From: Carallia brachiata
Lineage: Eukaryota > Streptophyta > Magnoliopsida > Malpighiales > Rhizophoraceae
Length of the DNA stretch: 64,000 bases
Direction of reading: 5' to 3'
Assembly (NCBI GenBank): GCA_021464245.1
Contig: JADCRB010000048.1
Coordinates: 1,926,783 to 1,990,782, forward strand
The notes under the pieces are model-generated. The model saw only the letters and a list, made by a program, of their open reading frames with translations, ran no database searches and was not told the origin of the DNA. The position numbers and the translations under genes were made by a program. Of the stretch, positions 34,502 to 43,625 are shown one piece after another. Within the stretch, counting starts at the first letter, position 1, and each line of letters begins with the position of its first letter.

Positions 34502-37500
34502 ATGGCTTCCGATTCCGCTTCCACTTCCTCTTCCTACACTCGTACCAACTTCGGCTGTGACAACCATCAGTGGAAGTACGATGTTTTTTTGAGCTTCAGG
34601 GGAGAAGACACCCGAGACAATTTCATCAGTCATCTCCATGCTTCTCTGTCCGACAAAGGAATTGAAACCTTCATAGACTATCAACTTCGGAAGGGAGATA
34701 AAATTGCACCCGCACTGTTGCAGGCGATCCGAGATTCAAATGTTTCCTTGGTCATTTTTTCTGAAAACTATGCGACTTCTTCCTGGTGCTTAGACGAACT
34801 CGTCGAGATCTTCAAATGCTCTGAGACTTGGGGACAGATAGTCATACCTGTGTTCTATAACGTGGATCCATCGGACATCAGGAAGCAAACTGGCCGTTTT
34901 GGTGAGGCGTTTGCTGCTAAATTTGAGGGTGATTCCAAGAACGCACACAGAGTGCAAAATTGGAAGGCTGCCTTGACTAAAGCAGCCAATCTCGCTGGAT
35001 GGGCTTCACAGGACATCAGGTAATGTTTTTACTTAAAATTTTTCTCCTACTACTCTAATGCTGCTTTGAAGGGAAAGATTTTCTACATTCACCATCAGTA
35101 AAGCTGCAAAATTGTCGTTTGGATTAAATAAAACTAAAACTACAACTAGTGAAGCTTACCTTTTGAATCTTTGATAAACAATTTCGGGATTCTAAAGAAA
35201 TCTATAGCAAATTATCGTTTCACTATTTCCACCAGATGTTTTTAATCTTTGCCAGATAGTTCGTGAAATTTGTACTTTTACTCGTTCAACTTTCAGCAAG
35301 TGCAACTCTCTGAAATTTGACATCTAAAAACAGCACTCATCTATTGACAGTTAGAATGATAATATAATATATATCACAAATTTCGTGTCATGAAACATTA
35401 CAACTATTACTATTATACAAAGTTACAGAAGGCTATTCTTTTTTTTTTTTTTTCCTTTTTTTCTTTTTCAGGCCAGAACGCACGCTTGTTGACAAAATTG
35501 TCAAAGATATTGTAGAAAAGTTGAAACAATATATGCCCTATGGTTTACAGGGGCTTGTGGGATTAGATCTCCCCATTCGGCAAATCAAAAGGGAATTGTG
35601 CATTGGATTATTGGACGTTCGTATTCTAGGACTTTGGGGGATGGGAGGTATAGGTAAGACAACTATTGCGGAAGCTGTTTTTGGCCAAATTAGAAGTCAA
35701 TTTGAAGGTTGTTGCTTTCTTGAAAATGTTAGGGAAGAGTTTGGGGTAAAGAATTTGTTAAAGGAGCTTCTTGCGAGAACCTTGGGTGAAGAAGATATTA
35801 AAGTTGACACAGGTAGACCTGGACTAGCTTTGATTAGGAGGCTCCATCGCAAAAAGCTTCTGGTTGTTCTTGATGATGTGGATAACTCATTAGACTTGGA
35901 ACGTTTAATTGGAGATCCTTGTTGGTTTGGGCCAGGAAGCAGAGTGATTATAACAAGCAGGGACAAACACATCTTGGAAAAGTATGCTCCTTGTATACAT
36001 AAAGTCGAGCTGCTTAAGGATGATGATGCTCTTGAGCTTTTTAGTTGGAATGCCTTCAAGCAGAAGCTTCCCACTGATGATTTTGTGTCCATGTCAAATT
36101 TGGTCATAAAATATGCTCAAGGTAATCCTCTAGCACTCAAAGTTTTGGGATCCTTTCTATATCGCAAGACTAAATCAGAATGGGAAAGTGCAGTGAACAA
36201 ATTGTCAAAGGTTCCTAACAAGAACATTCAAAATGTTCTGATGATTAGTTACGATAGCCTGGATAGGGAAGAGAGGGATGTCTTTCTTCATGTGGCATGT
36301 TTTTTCAAAGGCGAATGTAAAGATCTCGTTTTAAAAATACTTGACAGCTGTGGCTTCTCATCAGAAATTGAGTTGCGTGTTCTTATTGATAAGTCCCTCA
36401 TCACTATTTCTGAGCACAATAAGTTGAATATGCATGATTTGTTGCAAGAAATGGGTAGGGAAATTATTCGTCAAGAATCCAAAGAACCAGGTAAACGTAG
36501 TAGATTATGGGATCCAGACGATGTCTATCACGTATTGATGCAAGGCACCGTAAGAATCTAGATCACTAAACCTCTCTTTCCTTTTCTTTTTGATACAAGT
36601 AAACAAAATAAATCAACAAGCAATGTGCAATTAACTAAAGTAGTTAAATATCGATTGATAGAGAACTGAAGCAGTTGAAAGTATATGTTTAAATTTGTCG
36701 AAGACGAGAGAGATACACTTGTGTCCAAATGCTTTCCGAAGGATGCCTAACCTTAAATTTCTTAGATTCTATGCCCCTATTGACCATGAAGACCAAGAAT
36801 ACAGAATGCTGCATCTTTCTCAAGGTCTTGCATTTCTTACTAATGAGCTAAGATACCTTCATTGGCAAGGATATCCGCTGCAATCTTTGCCACCCAATTT
36901 CCAACCAAGTGAGCTTTTTGTGCTGGAGTTGCCTAAAAGCGAGATTAAACAACTCTGGAATCAAACGAAGGTATTATCTTTTTCTATGATTATAGTGCCC
37001 TGGATTTAAATGTTTTAGAATTTACAAATAATTGTATTAATTCTCTCACTTGAAGATCGAAGCAATTTAATAACGATTTTCCAACACCTGATCAAAACTC
37101 TAATGACATTGCAGGTCACAAATCTCGTGAATATGATTCTTGGTGGCTGCTTTAACTTGGTAATGCTGCTTCCGTTATATGTGGACCAATTCCGCAGACT
37201 TACAAGCATAAGGATGATCAACAACCATGATGTTAGGAGTCTCCCAAATAACATCGATTTGGAATCTCTTGATACTCTAGATCTTTCTGGCTGCTCAAAA
37301 GTTGAGACATTCCCTGATGTCTCAAGAAACATAAGGTATTTATATTTAAGCAGGACTGCAATAAAAGATGTTCCTCCATCAGCAGTTGCCAGCCTCAGCA
37401 GACTTGTGGAATTAAAAATGGAATATTGTAGGAACCTCGGGAGTCTCCCAAGCAGCATTTGGAAGTTGAAATCTCTTTGCAAGTTTTTTCTACATGGCTG

Positions 37501-38861
37501 CTCTAAACTTAAGGAATTTCCCGAAATTTTGGAGACTATGGATAATTTGCAGGAACTCACCTTGGGCGGGACGGCCATAGAAGCTCTGCCATTGTCCATT
37601 GAGCATCTAAAAGGGCTTTACAGATTAGAAATGTTTGATTGCAGAAACCTTCCTCGTCTTCCAGAAACCCTCAGTAATCTGAAAGCACTTTGCAATTTTG
37701 GTCTTTCTATCCGTTCAAGACCGGAAATGCTACCAGGGAACTTCTTCTTGGAGGCGCATCCTATGAATAAATCTGAAGGTCGAGATTATGGGAACTTTTC
37801 ATTACAACCATTGTTAGGCGCCTCTTCCTTGGAATCGTTATTTATAAATTGCTGTTTAGGGCAGTTGCCTGCTGACCTTGGACGTTTATCCTCCTTAGAA
37901 GTTCTAAATTTAAGTAAAGGCAATTTTGAGACGATCCCTGTGAGCATCAAACAGCTTTCTCTCCTGAAATTTCTCGATATAAATGACTGCCAAACTTCAA
38001 TCCTTACCAGAGCTTCCAACGAGTCTACATTCTGTAAAGGCTATTGGTTGCAGTTCATTGAAAAGTATATGTGCCCTCAAACAGCTATTGTTGGAGTCGG
38101 AAAACCTTGACCATTATTTCGACTTATCCAATTGCTTTAAATTGGACCAAAATGAATGCGGTGCCCTGGCAAATGCAATGTTGAGAAATTGGCACTTTGC
38201 AAATCGAGTGCTTAAGTATTACCATAAGGTCTGTCACTTGCTCACCTTCTTTTTCCTTTTTCAACTATGTTTTTTTTTTTTTTCCTGGTGCAATCATTTA
38301 ATCAGGTTTTGGGCATGGTGAATTGAATTTAATGTGATGCAGGAAGTTCGCTGGGTACCTTTTCTGGGTTTGTGTTATCCTGGAAATGGTATTCCAGATT
38401 GGTTCGAGCATGAAAGTGTGGGAAATTCAGTCAGAATCCAGCTTTCTTCAAATTGGTTTAATGACAGATTCCTGGGATTTGCTCTTTGCCTTGTACTTGA
38501 GCATTATCCTAGCTTACCTGAGGTCGATCCAGTCTCATTGAATGAATTTCCTTCCTACGAATGCTGTTTTGGGAACATTTGTGATGATGATTCCATTAAT
38601 GTCACCCATTCATTGGATAAATTATCCCTTACACTTGGGTTACAAGTGGCTGGCTCAGAAGAGCACGTGCTCTTGTGGTATCATATTGAGCTCTATGATA
38701 AAATAGCTCGAAAGAAGCCGTGGTTGAGTCACTGTGATGTTGCCTTATTTAAGTTCCCTGAATTTCATATAACAACATGGAAAGTCAAAAAGTGTGGGGT
38801 TACTCCAATATATGCCCAGGGAGTGGACTGCAACACATTCGAAATTTCCAATCAACAGTGA
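34502..38861 (+). CDS. TNL-C: TIR-NBS-LRR receptor, nearly intact, one frameshift in the LRR exon
   Basis: Exons: TIR 34502-35019, NB-ARC 35472-36549, linker/LRR 36662-36970, LRR about 37115-38228, C-JID 38343-38861. Exons 1-3 are in phase (532 codons, then 103). TIR has YDVFLSFRGEDTRDNF and SSWCLDELVEI. NB-ARC has GMGGIGKTT, LLVVLDDVD, GSRVIITSRDKH, GNPLALKVLG and MHDLLQEMGREI. The usual acceptor before exon 4 is damaged (TTGAAG in place of CTACAG). The CAG ending at 37114 is in phase and would drop about 20 residues. A 2-bp deletion near 37994 (CCAAACTTC where others have CCAAATGCTTC) shifts the frame to a stop at 38110, before C-JID. The C-JID exon itself is intact (YPGNGIPDWFEHES). If the deletion is a consensus error the gene would encode about 1,180 residues. 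Confidence 0.85.
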
Positions 38862-39047
38862 GGCATGAGACGAACATATAGCTTGGAATGGAAGAAGCCA
38901 AGGAGACTTAAGTATTTATCGCCAATATTGCTTCAGTAGAGTGGTATAGTTTGCTTGCTTCTAATTAAAATTTTCGTTCTTTTTTTGGTGCACCGGAAAC
39001 ACTTCAACATGATATATATACACTTTCGACTGACCCTGTGGCCTAAC
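38862..39047. other. Short 3' flank of TNL-C up to the LTR element
   Basis: A shortened version of the flank found after other TNLs, ending GCCTAAC. The LTR element follows, duplicating CTAAC. No gene. Confidence 0.4.
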
Positions 39048-39356
39048 TGTTAGGACCCAAAGGAAGAATAGAGGGAGAAAAGAAGAATCAGAAAAGAGGG
39101 AAAAGAAGAATTAAGGAGAAGAAGAAGAATTAGAAGGGAGAGGGAAACAAAATTTCATTTGAAGAGAGAGATAAGCATAAACTTTACAAATCCATGATTC
39201 TTTAAGTCCATAGACATCAGGCTTTATATATGCCATTCTGTAGAGATTAACAGACTGACTTTAATTGAACTAACTACAAGAATGTTGTAGACTATTTCTT
39301 GGACTTGGGCCTTTAAGCTGGACTGGACTTGATACACCAACTTCTAGGTCCTGACA
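39048..39356 (-). repeat. 3' LTR (relative to the element) of the minus-strand LTR element
   Basis: Starts TGTTAGGACCC and ends GGTCCTGACA on +. It is a direct repeat of 42210-42517 with about seven differences. The stop codon of the element's ORF lies inside it. Confidence 0.95.
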
Positions 39357-42087
39357 ATTCCTCCCTGTCAACCAAATCCTTGTCCTCAAGGATTTGCAGA
39401 AATTGCTGAAGCATGCTCTTGTCTGCAATAACTCCAGGCACTGCAGCTATGAGATTAAACATAGCCATAACACAAATTGCAAAATGACTTAGAACTTTGC
39501 ACTTAGTTCGTTTAAGCTTTCGAAATGTCATGGATTTTGACATTTCCAGGACACCAAAGTCTCCATCTAGAAACTTAATAACAACATCCTTCTCCTTGAG
39601 TGGTTCGGCTTTCTGGTTTTGCAATAGATCTTTCGTGAAGACAAAATGGCCATGTAAGTCCCACAACTCAACAACCCCCTCATGATATAAGATCACAAAC
39701 TTGACCACCTTTTTCCTACTTTTCTTTGCTGTATATTCTACTCCCACAATTTGAATGAAGGTAGCAAGCTTTGCTTCCAACGATAAGTCACATGCACAAT
39801 GAATTTTCTGTAATTCTTGCTCCCCAACATCAACGTCAGTCAAGCGAACCATATGTTGTCCCCTTGTCCATTTCATATAGTACTTCTTTGAGACCATGCC
39901 TTGGGACGTATCAATTCCCGGGACACGACAAATGACAGCAAGAACCTTGATTGCTAGCTGCAAGTAAGCATCAAAATTATTTGCCTCATTTCCACCAACA
40001 GCTCCTTTGCTCATCCCACTCATCCATGGCTTCCCATCACCCAATTTTGTTATTCCTTGGACCTCAAAGAACACAATTGAATCTTTTTCTAGAAACCCAA
40101 GTCTCTCATCTTCAACACAAGCCGCAAGTGCAAGCTTATCATTGCCAATAGACACAATTATGTGAACACAAGTATTCCCACCATCACCATCCTCAATAAT
40201 AAATCGTTCAAGATGAGAGTCATAAAATACAGCACCAAAACAACCAAGTACTTCAGATTTAATGGAGGCAAATGCAGGATTTAAGGTTGAAAGGATAGGC
40301 CTCATTTTGACTCTTGGCCTAGAATCTTGAACACTAACAATAACCATACTTCCGACAAACCAACAACAAACTTTTACCAATTGAATCAAGTCCTGAAAAG
40401 ATGATATCAAACATGGAATGTCTTCCATTGTACCTTTCTTGCTCATATCATGATACCCTTTTGCAACTGATGGACCCACACTGAAATGGGAACTCAAATC
40501 CCAACCATTAACACAGATATGCTTTATCCCCTCACTTGCAGTAGGTAGCAAGTGGAACAAGTCCACTTTGACATCAGGTGTGACATTGACATTCATCAAA
40601 TGAGTTACCAACTCTGCCACAAGCAAAGCACTTCTCCAACTTGAAGCATTATACCCATTATAGCCAACAATCACATAAATATAAATTTTTACACCAAATT
40701 CACCATCACTCAACACTTTTATTCTTTGAACTTCAGATAGCAAAACTAAGTTCTCATCCTTCAAGGGTGGTGGAGTATCGGTGGGAGCACAAGACTTAAA
40801 AACAGAAATCCACTTATCCAGATTCAAAATTTTAACATCTATGGACACAAGAGTTCTGCCAAATAGCCAAAAAGATTCCCAATAATTCCAGGTATCAGAT
40901 TGTTCATCCAATTGAGGAATATCACTTGGAGGTATCACAGTCAATTTGCTCATGCAATCAATGACAAAATTCATGTTAGGATCCCCAACGAGTTCAAAAA
41001 CCACTGCCCATTCTTCAACCATATTTGGTTTCCCTTTCGCTATAAGGAATTCTACAGCTCTATTCACACCCAAACAAGATTTAGGACTCAAACTAGAAGA
41101 GGCAATTATAACATCCAGTAGTTGAGTTGTGAAAAGAGCATGTAATAGATCATTACTGGATCCCAAAATGGCAGTAGAAACCTTGCCTTGTGTTGAAAGT
41201 TGCTGGAGTAATACTCCTTCTCTTGGCTCCTTAAGCACGCTGTCTGAGCGCTTGTTATTGCACATGCCTTCCCTCTGCTTGTGGTCCTCATGAGTGCCGT
41301 CAATATAGTAGCGGTTCCGGCGAAACTTAATTCTAGCCCGATGTTTGAATTGCACAGTAATAATGGCAGCAAGATTTTTCTTCATCTTAACTCTTGGTCG
41401 CATTTCCTCAAACACCTTTGGGGTATCACCCATAGCTTCTATGAACCCATGTTTCCCACACTTTACAAATATCTCTTTTGCAATTAACTGTGGGTTATTC
41501 TCATTTCTAGCCGCATTGCATTCATTACACACCTCAATGTTGGCAGAAAACTTCAGTTCCATACCTGATACATGCTCAGCATATGAAGATTTTTTAGGAA
41601 CGGGAAAACTTTCTACCAAGTCTCTTGCTACATAAGGTTTCATAGTTTGCCCAGCCTTGCCACATTCCACAATTTTGCCACAATCACTTGTTTTGCTCAA
41701 TTCCGTAGATATATCGTTACCAGTTGGAAACATACCCAAAATTTCCTGTTGTAAAGACTGGGTTTCATCGTGAAATTGCTCAACTACATGGACTGTCGGA
41801 ACCTCTGCTGTATACCTTGAGGCTACCGATTTTGATCCTTCACTATGGAAATCAAGTGTGATTCCATAATCAGCAGCAGTGAAAGGAGACTCTACAACAG
41901 TTTCATTGTTAGCTAGCTCCAAGTTATAGTGCTGTTGGACCAATTTGAAAATCTGCTTGAATGAAGCTTGGAGGTCGGCACGGTAACTGTCTCGGAATTG
42001 ATTTAAGGATTCCTGCATTTTGGACCGAAAACTATCCAATTGATCTGGAAGCATATCCAAAGCCTGCAGCGTCTCCATGATAGCCAT
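39313..42087 (-). CDS. Unrecognised protein of about 924 residues encoded by the LTR element
   Basis: The ORF is open from 42222, but the first 45 codons translate the LTR and leader, so the ATG at 42087 (MAIMETLQALDMLPDQ) is likelier; the second ATG is three codons on. It ends at 39313, in the 3' LTR. Residues 5-55 (from MAIMET) look like an amphipathic helix or coiled coil (LDSFRSKMQESLNQF), reminiscent of plant gag N-termini. A CX2C then CX2H set (C187, C190, C210, H213) could bind zinc. The word RPRVKM occurs at about 230 and 590. Three segments share a pattern ending in SDGEFGV (459-466), LGDGKPW (682-688) and LDGDFGV (840-846), hinting at repeated domains. There is no RT, integrase or protease signature. 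Gag-like protein, captured host gene or novel product are all open. Its open frame contrasts with the decayed neighbours. Confidence 0.7.
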   Translation of the reverse strand: MAIMETLQALDMLPDQLDSFRSKMQESLNQFRDSYRADLQASFKQIFKLVQQHYNLELANNETVVESPFTAADYGITLDFHSEGSKSVASRYTAEVPTVHVVEQFHDETQSLQQEILGMFPTGNDISTELSKTSDCGKIVECGKAGQTMKPYVARDLVESFPVPKKSSYAEHVSGMELKFSANIEVCNECNAARNENNPQLIAKEIFVKCGKHGFIEAMGDTPKVFEEMRPRVKMKKNLAAIITVQFKHRARIKFRRNRYYIDGTHEDHKQREGMCNNKRSDSVLKEPREGVLLQQLSTQGKVSTAILGSSNDLLHALFTTQLLDVIIASSSLSPKSCLGVNRAVEFLIAKGKPNMVEEWAVVFELVGDPNMNFVIDCMSKLTVIPPSDIPQLDEQSDTWNYWESFWLFGRTLVSIDVKILNLDKWISVFKSCAPTDTPPPLKDENLVLLSEVQRIKVLSDGEFGVKIYIYVIVGYNGYNASSWRSALLVAELVTHLMNVNVTPDVKVDLFHLLPTASEGIKHICVNGWDLSSHFSVGPSVAKGYHDMSKKGTMEDIPCLISSFQDLIQLVKVCCWFVGSMVIVSVQDSRPRVKMRPILSTLNPAFASIKSEVLGCFGAVFYDSHLERFIIEDGDGGNTCVHIIVSIGNDKLALAACVEDERLGFLEKDSIVFFEVQGITKLGDGKPWMSGMSKGAVGGNEANNFDAYLQLAIKVLAVICRVPGIDTSQGMVSKKYYMKWTRGQHMVRLTDVDVGEQELQKIHCACDLSLEAKLATFIQIVGVEYTAKKSRKKVVKFVILYHEGVVELWDLHGHFVFTKDLLQNQKAEPLKEKDVVIKFLDGDFGVLEMSKSMTFRKLKRTKCKVLSHFAICVMAMFNLIAAVPGVIADKSMLQQFLQILEDKDLVDREELSGPRSWCIKSSPA
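39357..39368 (-). other. Polypurine tract of the minus-strand LTR element
   Basis: On the minus strand ACAGGGAGGAAT directly precedes the 3' LTR (TGTCAGGACC). It overlaps the coding frame of the large ORF. Confidence 0.65.
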
Positions 42088-42196
42088 TTTTCTTTTTTTT
42101 GGAAGAATCAAAAGAAGAAAGAACAGTAAAAAAGTTGAGAAGTTGAAGAAGAAGAAAGAATGAGAGATTGGCGCAAGAAGCAGTCCAGGGATGGCC

Positions 42197-42208
42197 GCTC
42201 TGATACCA
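42197..42208 (-). other. Primer-binding site of the minus-strand LTR element
   Basis: TGGTATCAGAGC on the minus strand, one base inside the 5' LTR, complementary to initiator-methionine tRNA. It fixes the transcription direction of the element and shows that the large ORF is in the sense orientation. Confidence 0.9.
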
Positions 42209-42209
42209 A

Positions 42210-42517
42210 TGTTAGGACCCAAAGGAAGAATAGAGGGAGAAAAGAAGAATCAGAAAGAGGGAAAAGAAGAATTAAGGAGAAGAAGAAGAATTAGAAGGGA
42301 GAGGGAAACAAAATTTCATTTGAAGAGAGAGATAAGCATAAACTTTACAAATCTATGATTCTTTAAGTACATAGACATCAGGCTTTATATATGTCATTCT
42401 GTAGAGATTAACCGACTGACTTTAATTGAACTAATTACAAGAATGTTGTAGACTATTTCTTGGACTTGGGCCTTTAAGCTGGACTGGACTTGATATACCA
42501 ACTTCTAGGTCCTGACA
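42210..42517 (-). repeat. 5' LTR (relative to the element) of the minus-strand LTR element
   Basis: Direct repeat of 39048-39356. The promoter for the element's transcript should lie here, reading toward lower coordinates. Confidence 0.95.
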
Positions 42518-42522
42518 CTAAC

Positions 42523-42744
42523 CAAATAATTTTTTTGTTTCTGAGCTCTCAGGCAAAGGAATCCGTAGCGGTACTGACAATCTCAGATCTGGTCGGCCGT
42601 GATCGGGGTCTTGACGCTACTGCCACTTTCGACTGCAGCCGTCCGAACTCTTTTTCCTTCAAAATCAGATCGAGAAAACCCAATCCCAATCAAGAGTTGC
42701 CTTCGGTTCTCCAACGGCTCATCCACCGTTTGCTGCGATGTAAA
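42523..42744 (+). pseudogene. DUF676-type hydrolase copy 3, 5' fragment only
   Basis: The sequence continues the paralogous 5' part of the hydrolase unit (GGCAAAGGAATCCGTAGCGG near 42553, and the stretch equivalent to VLRRLIHRLLRCK near 42705-42740). There is an internal deletion, and it stops where a probable LTR fragment begins. None of the conserved hydrolase blocks is present. It is recognised only by similarity to copies 1, 2 and 4. Confidence 0.5.
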
Positions 42745-43011
42745 TGTTAGGGGCTCGGTTGTGTTGCAGTATTGCTCTTGTGGATTCATTGTTCGCTGTG
42801 TGTAACGGAATGTAATAAGTAGGCCAGGTGGAGTCTAGCCATTGGTCCAGAGGAGGTTCTGTTAGTGTCATCTGTTAACCTCTAACGGAGGTTATCAGAA
42901 TAATCCTCCTAAATGCAGCAGCCTTAGTAATATCGTATCCCAAATATTTTCTCTCTCTCTATTTCTCTCTTACCGACCCCCAATTTCTTATTCAGATTCC
43001 AAACCTCTAAC
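42745..43011. mobile_element. Possible solo LTR or LTR fragment
   Basis: A block absent from other hydrolase copies begins TGTTAGGGGCTCGG and ends CCTCTAACG. It contains an inverted-looking CTCTAACGGAGGTTA segment and a CT-rich end. There is no clear target duplication, and part of the hydrolase was lost at the site. Class uncertain. Confidence 0.3.
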
Positions 43012-43468
43012 GGTGAAATTTTGGGAAATTTTATTTAAAACAAACATGATTTGTAGACATCTTGTAATCTGATTCTGGATTTTGGTAAATTTTTGGTTTT
43101 CTTTAATACCCAATGCCTATGTAAATTAATTATTTATAATTAATCGAAGATGCTCGTGCTATTCTTAATTCGAGATGTACTTGCTTGGCTGCTTGAATAA
43201 TCTGCCTAAGTTACCCATGTTTATCTACTTGAACGTATTTTATCTTGATATGGGCTCCACTATTAATCAGCCCTGATGTATTTACTGTGAATTTTGCTGG
43301 AATTTTCTCATGAGTCATGATGGTGATGGGTTTGCAGGGACAATGAACAAGGCCACAATGTATCGGAAATTTATCTAAACGACACAAAAGCAGACGTACG
43401 CAGGTTTGAAGTGGTTAACCAAGCAGGCTCGAGGGAGCTTCATTAGTGCAGGAATAACATTATTTTAA
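43012..43468. other. Hydrolase intron remnant and distal TNL-D promoter
   Basis: 43012-43090 matches the hydrolase intron (24570-24640). From 43100 the sequence matches the TNL-C upstream region (34010-34340), including TTTGAAGTGG at 43405. No gene. The LEA-like gene expected in this unit is missing. Confidence 0.45.
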
Positions 43469-43503
43469 AGTCAACGGGGTCTCTGAAAATTGATATATAA
43501 ATA
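43469..43503 (+). promoter_or_regulatory. TNL-D promoter: W-box-like site and TATA box
   Basis: AGTCAACGGGGTCTCT starts at 43469 and TATATAAATA lies at 43494-43503, about 125 bp before the ATG at 43626. This is the best TATA match among the six TNLs. Confidence 0.55.
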
Positions 43504-43625
43504 AATCCGTGATCGCACCAGGTGGATCAGAATGGTTTCTTGTTCCAGAGTCTCTTAACACTCTTTTAAAAAGGAGTCTGTTCAACTTTAGATCATCCGT
43601 CTACTCTTTCTATTATTTTCAGAAG

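Larger units (their letters stand above)
39043..42522 (-). mobile_element. Non-autonomous LTR retrotransposon carrying one large unknown ORF, 5-bp TSD
   Basis: The element covers 39048-42517 (3,470 bp), flanked by CTAAC (39043-39047 and 42518-42522). The paralogous empty site reads GCCTAACCAAATAATTTT at 23949. LTRs of 309 and 308 bp begin TG and end CA on both strands. On the minus strand the order is 5' LTR (42517-42210), a primer-binding site TGGTATCAGAGC (42208-42197), a single ORF, a purine tract (39368-39357) and the 3' LTR. No protease, integrase, RT or RNase H motif is visible, so it must rely on another element for movement. The LTRs differ at about seven positions by eye. It resembles LARD or TR-GAG elements in being non-autonomous but is short and fully coding. 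Confidence 0.9.

Noticed and set aside
42088..42222. 45-codon N-terminal extension of the LTR-element protein, with a hydrophobic run that looks like a signal anchor
   Set aside because: It translates the end of the LTR, the primer-binding site and a TTC/CTT-rich leader. The ATG at 42087 after the leader is the likelier start.
43509..43625. 39-codon N-terminal extension upstream of TNL-D (a similar one is upstream of TNL-F at 60943)
   Set aside because: The frame is open by chance. The extension is not conserved in B, C or E, it overlaps the promoter region, and the conserved start MAS(A/S) aligns in B, C, D and F.
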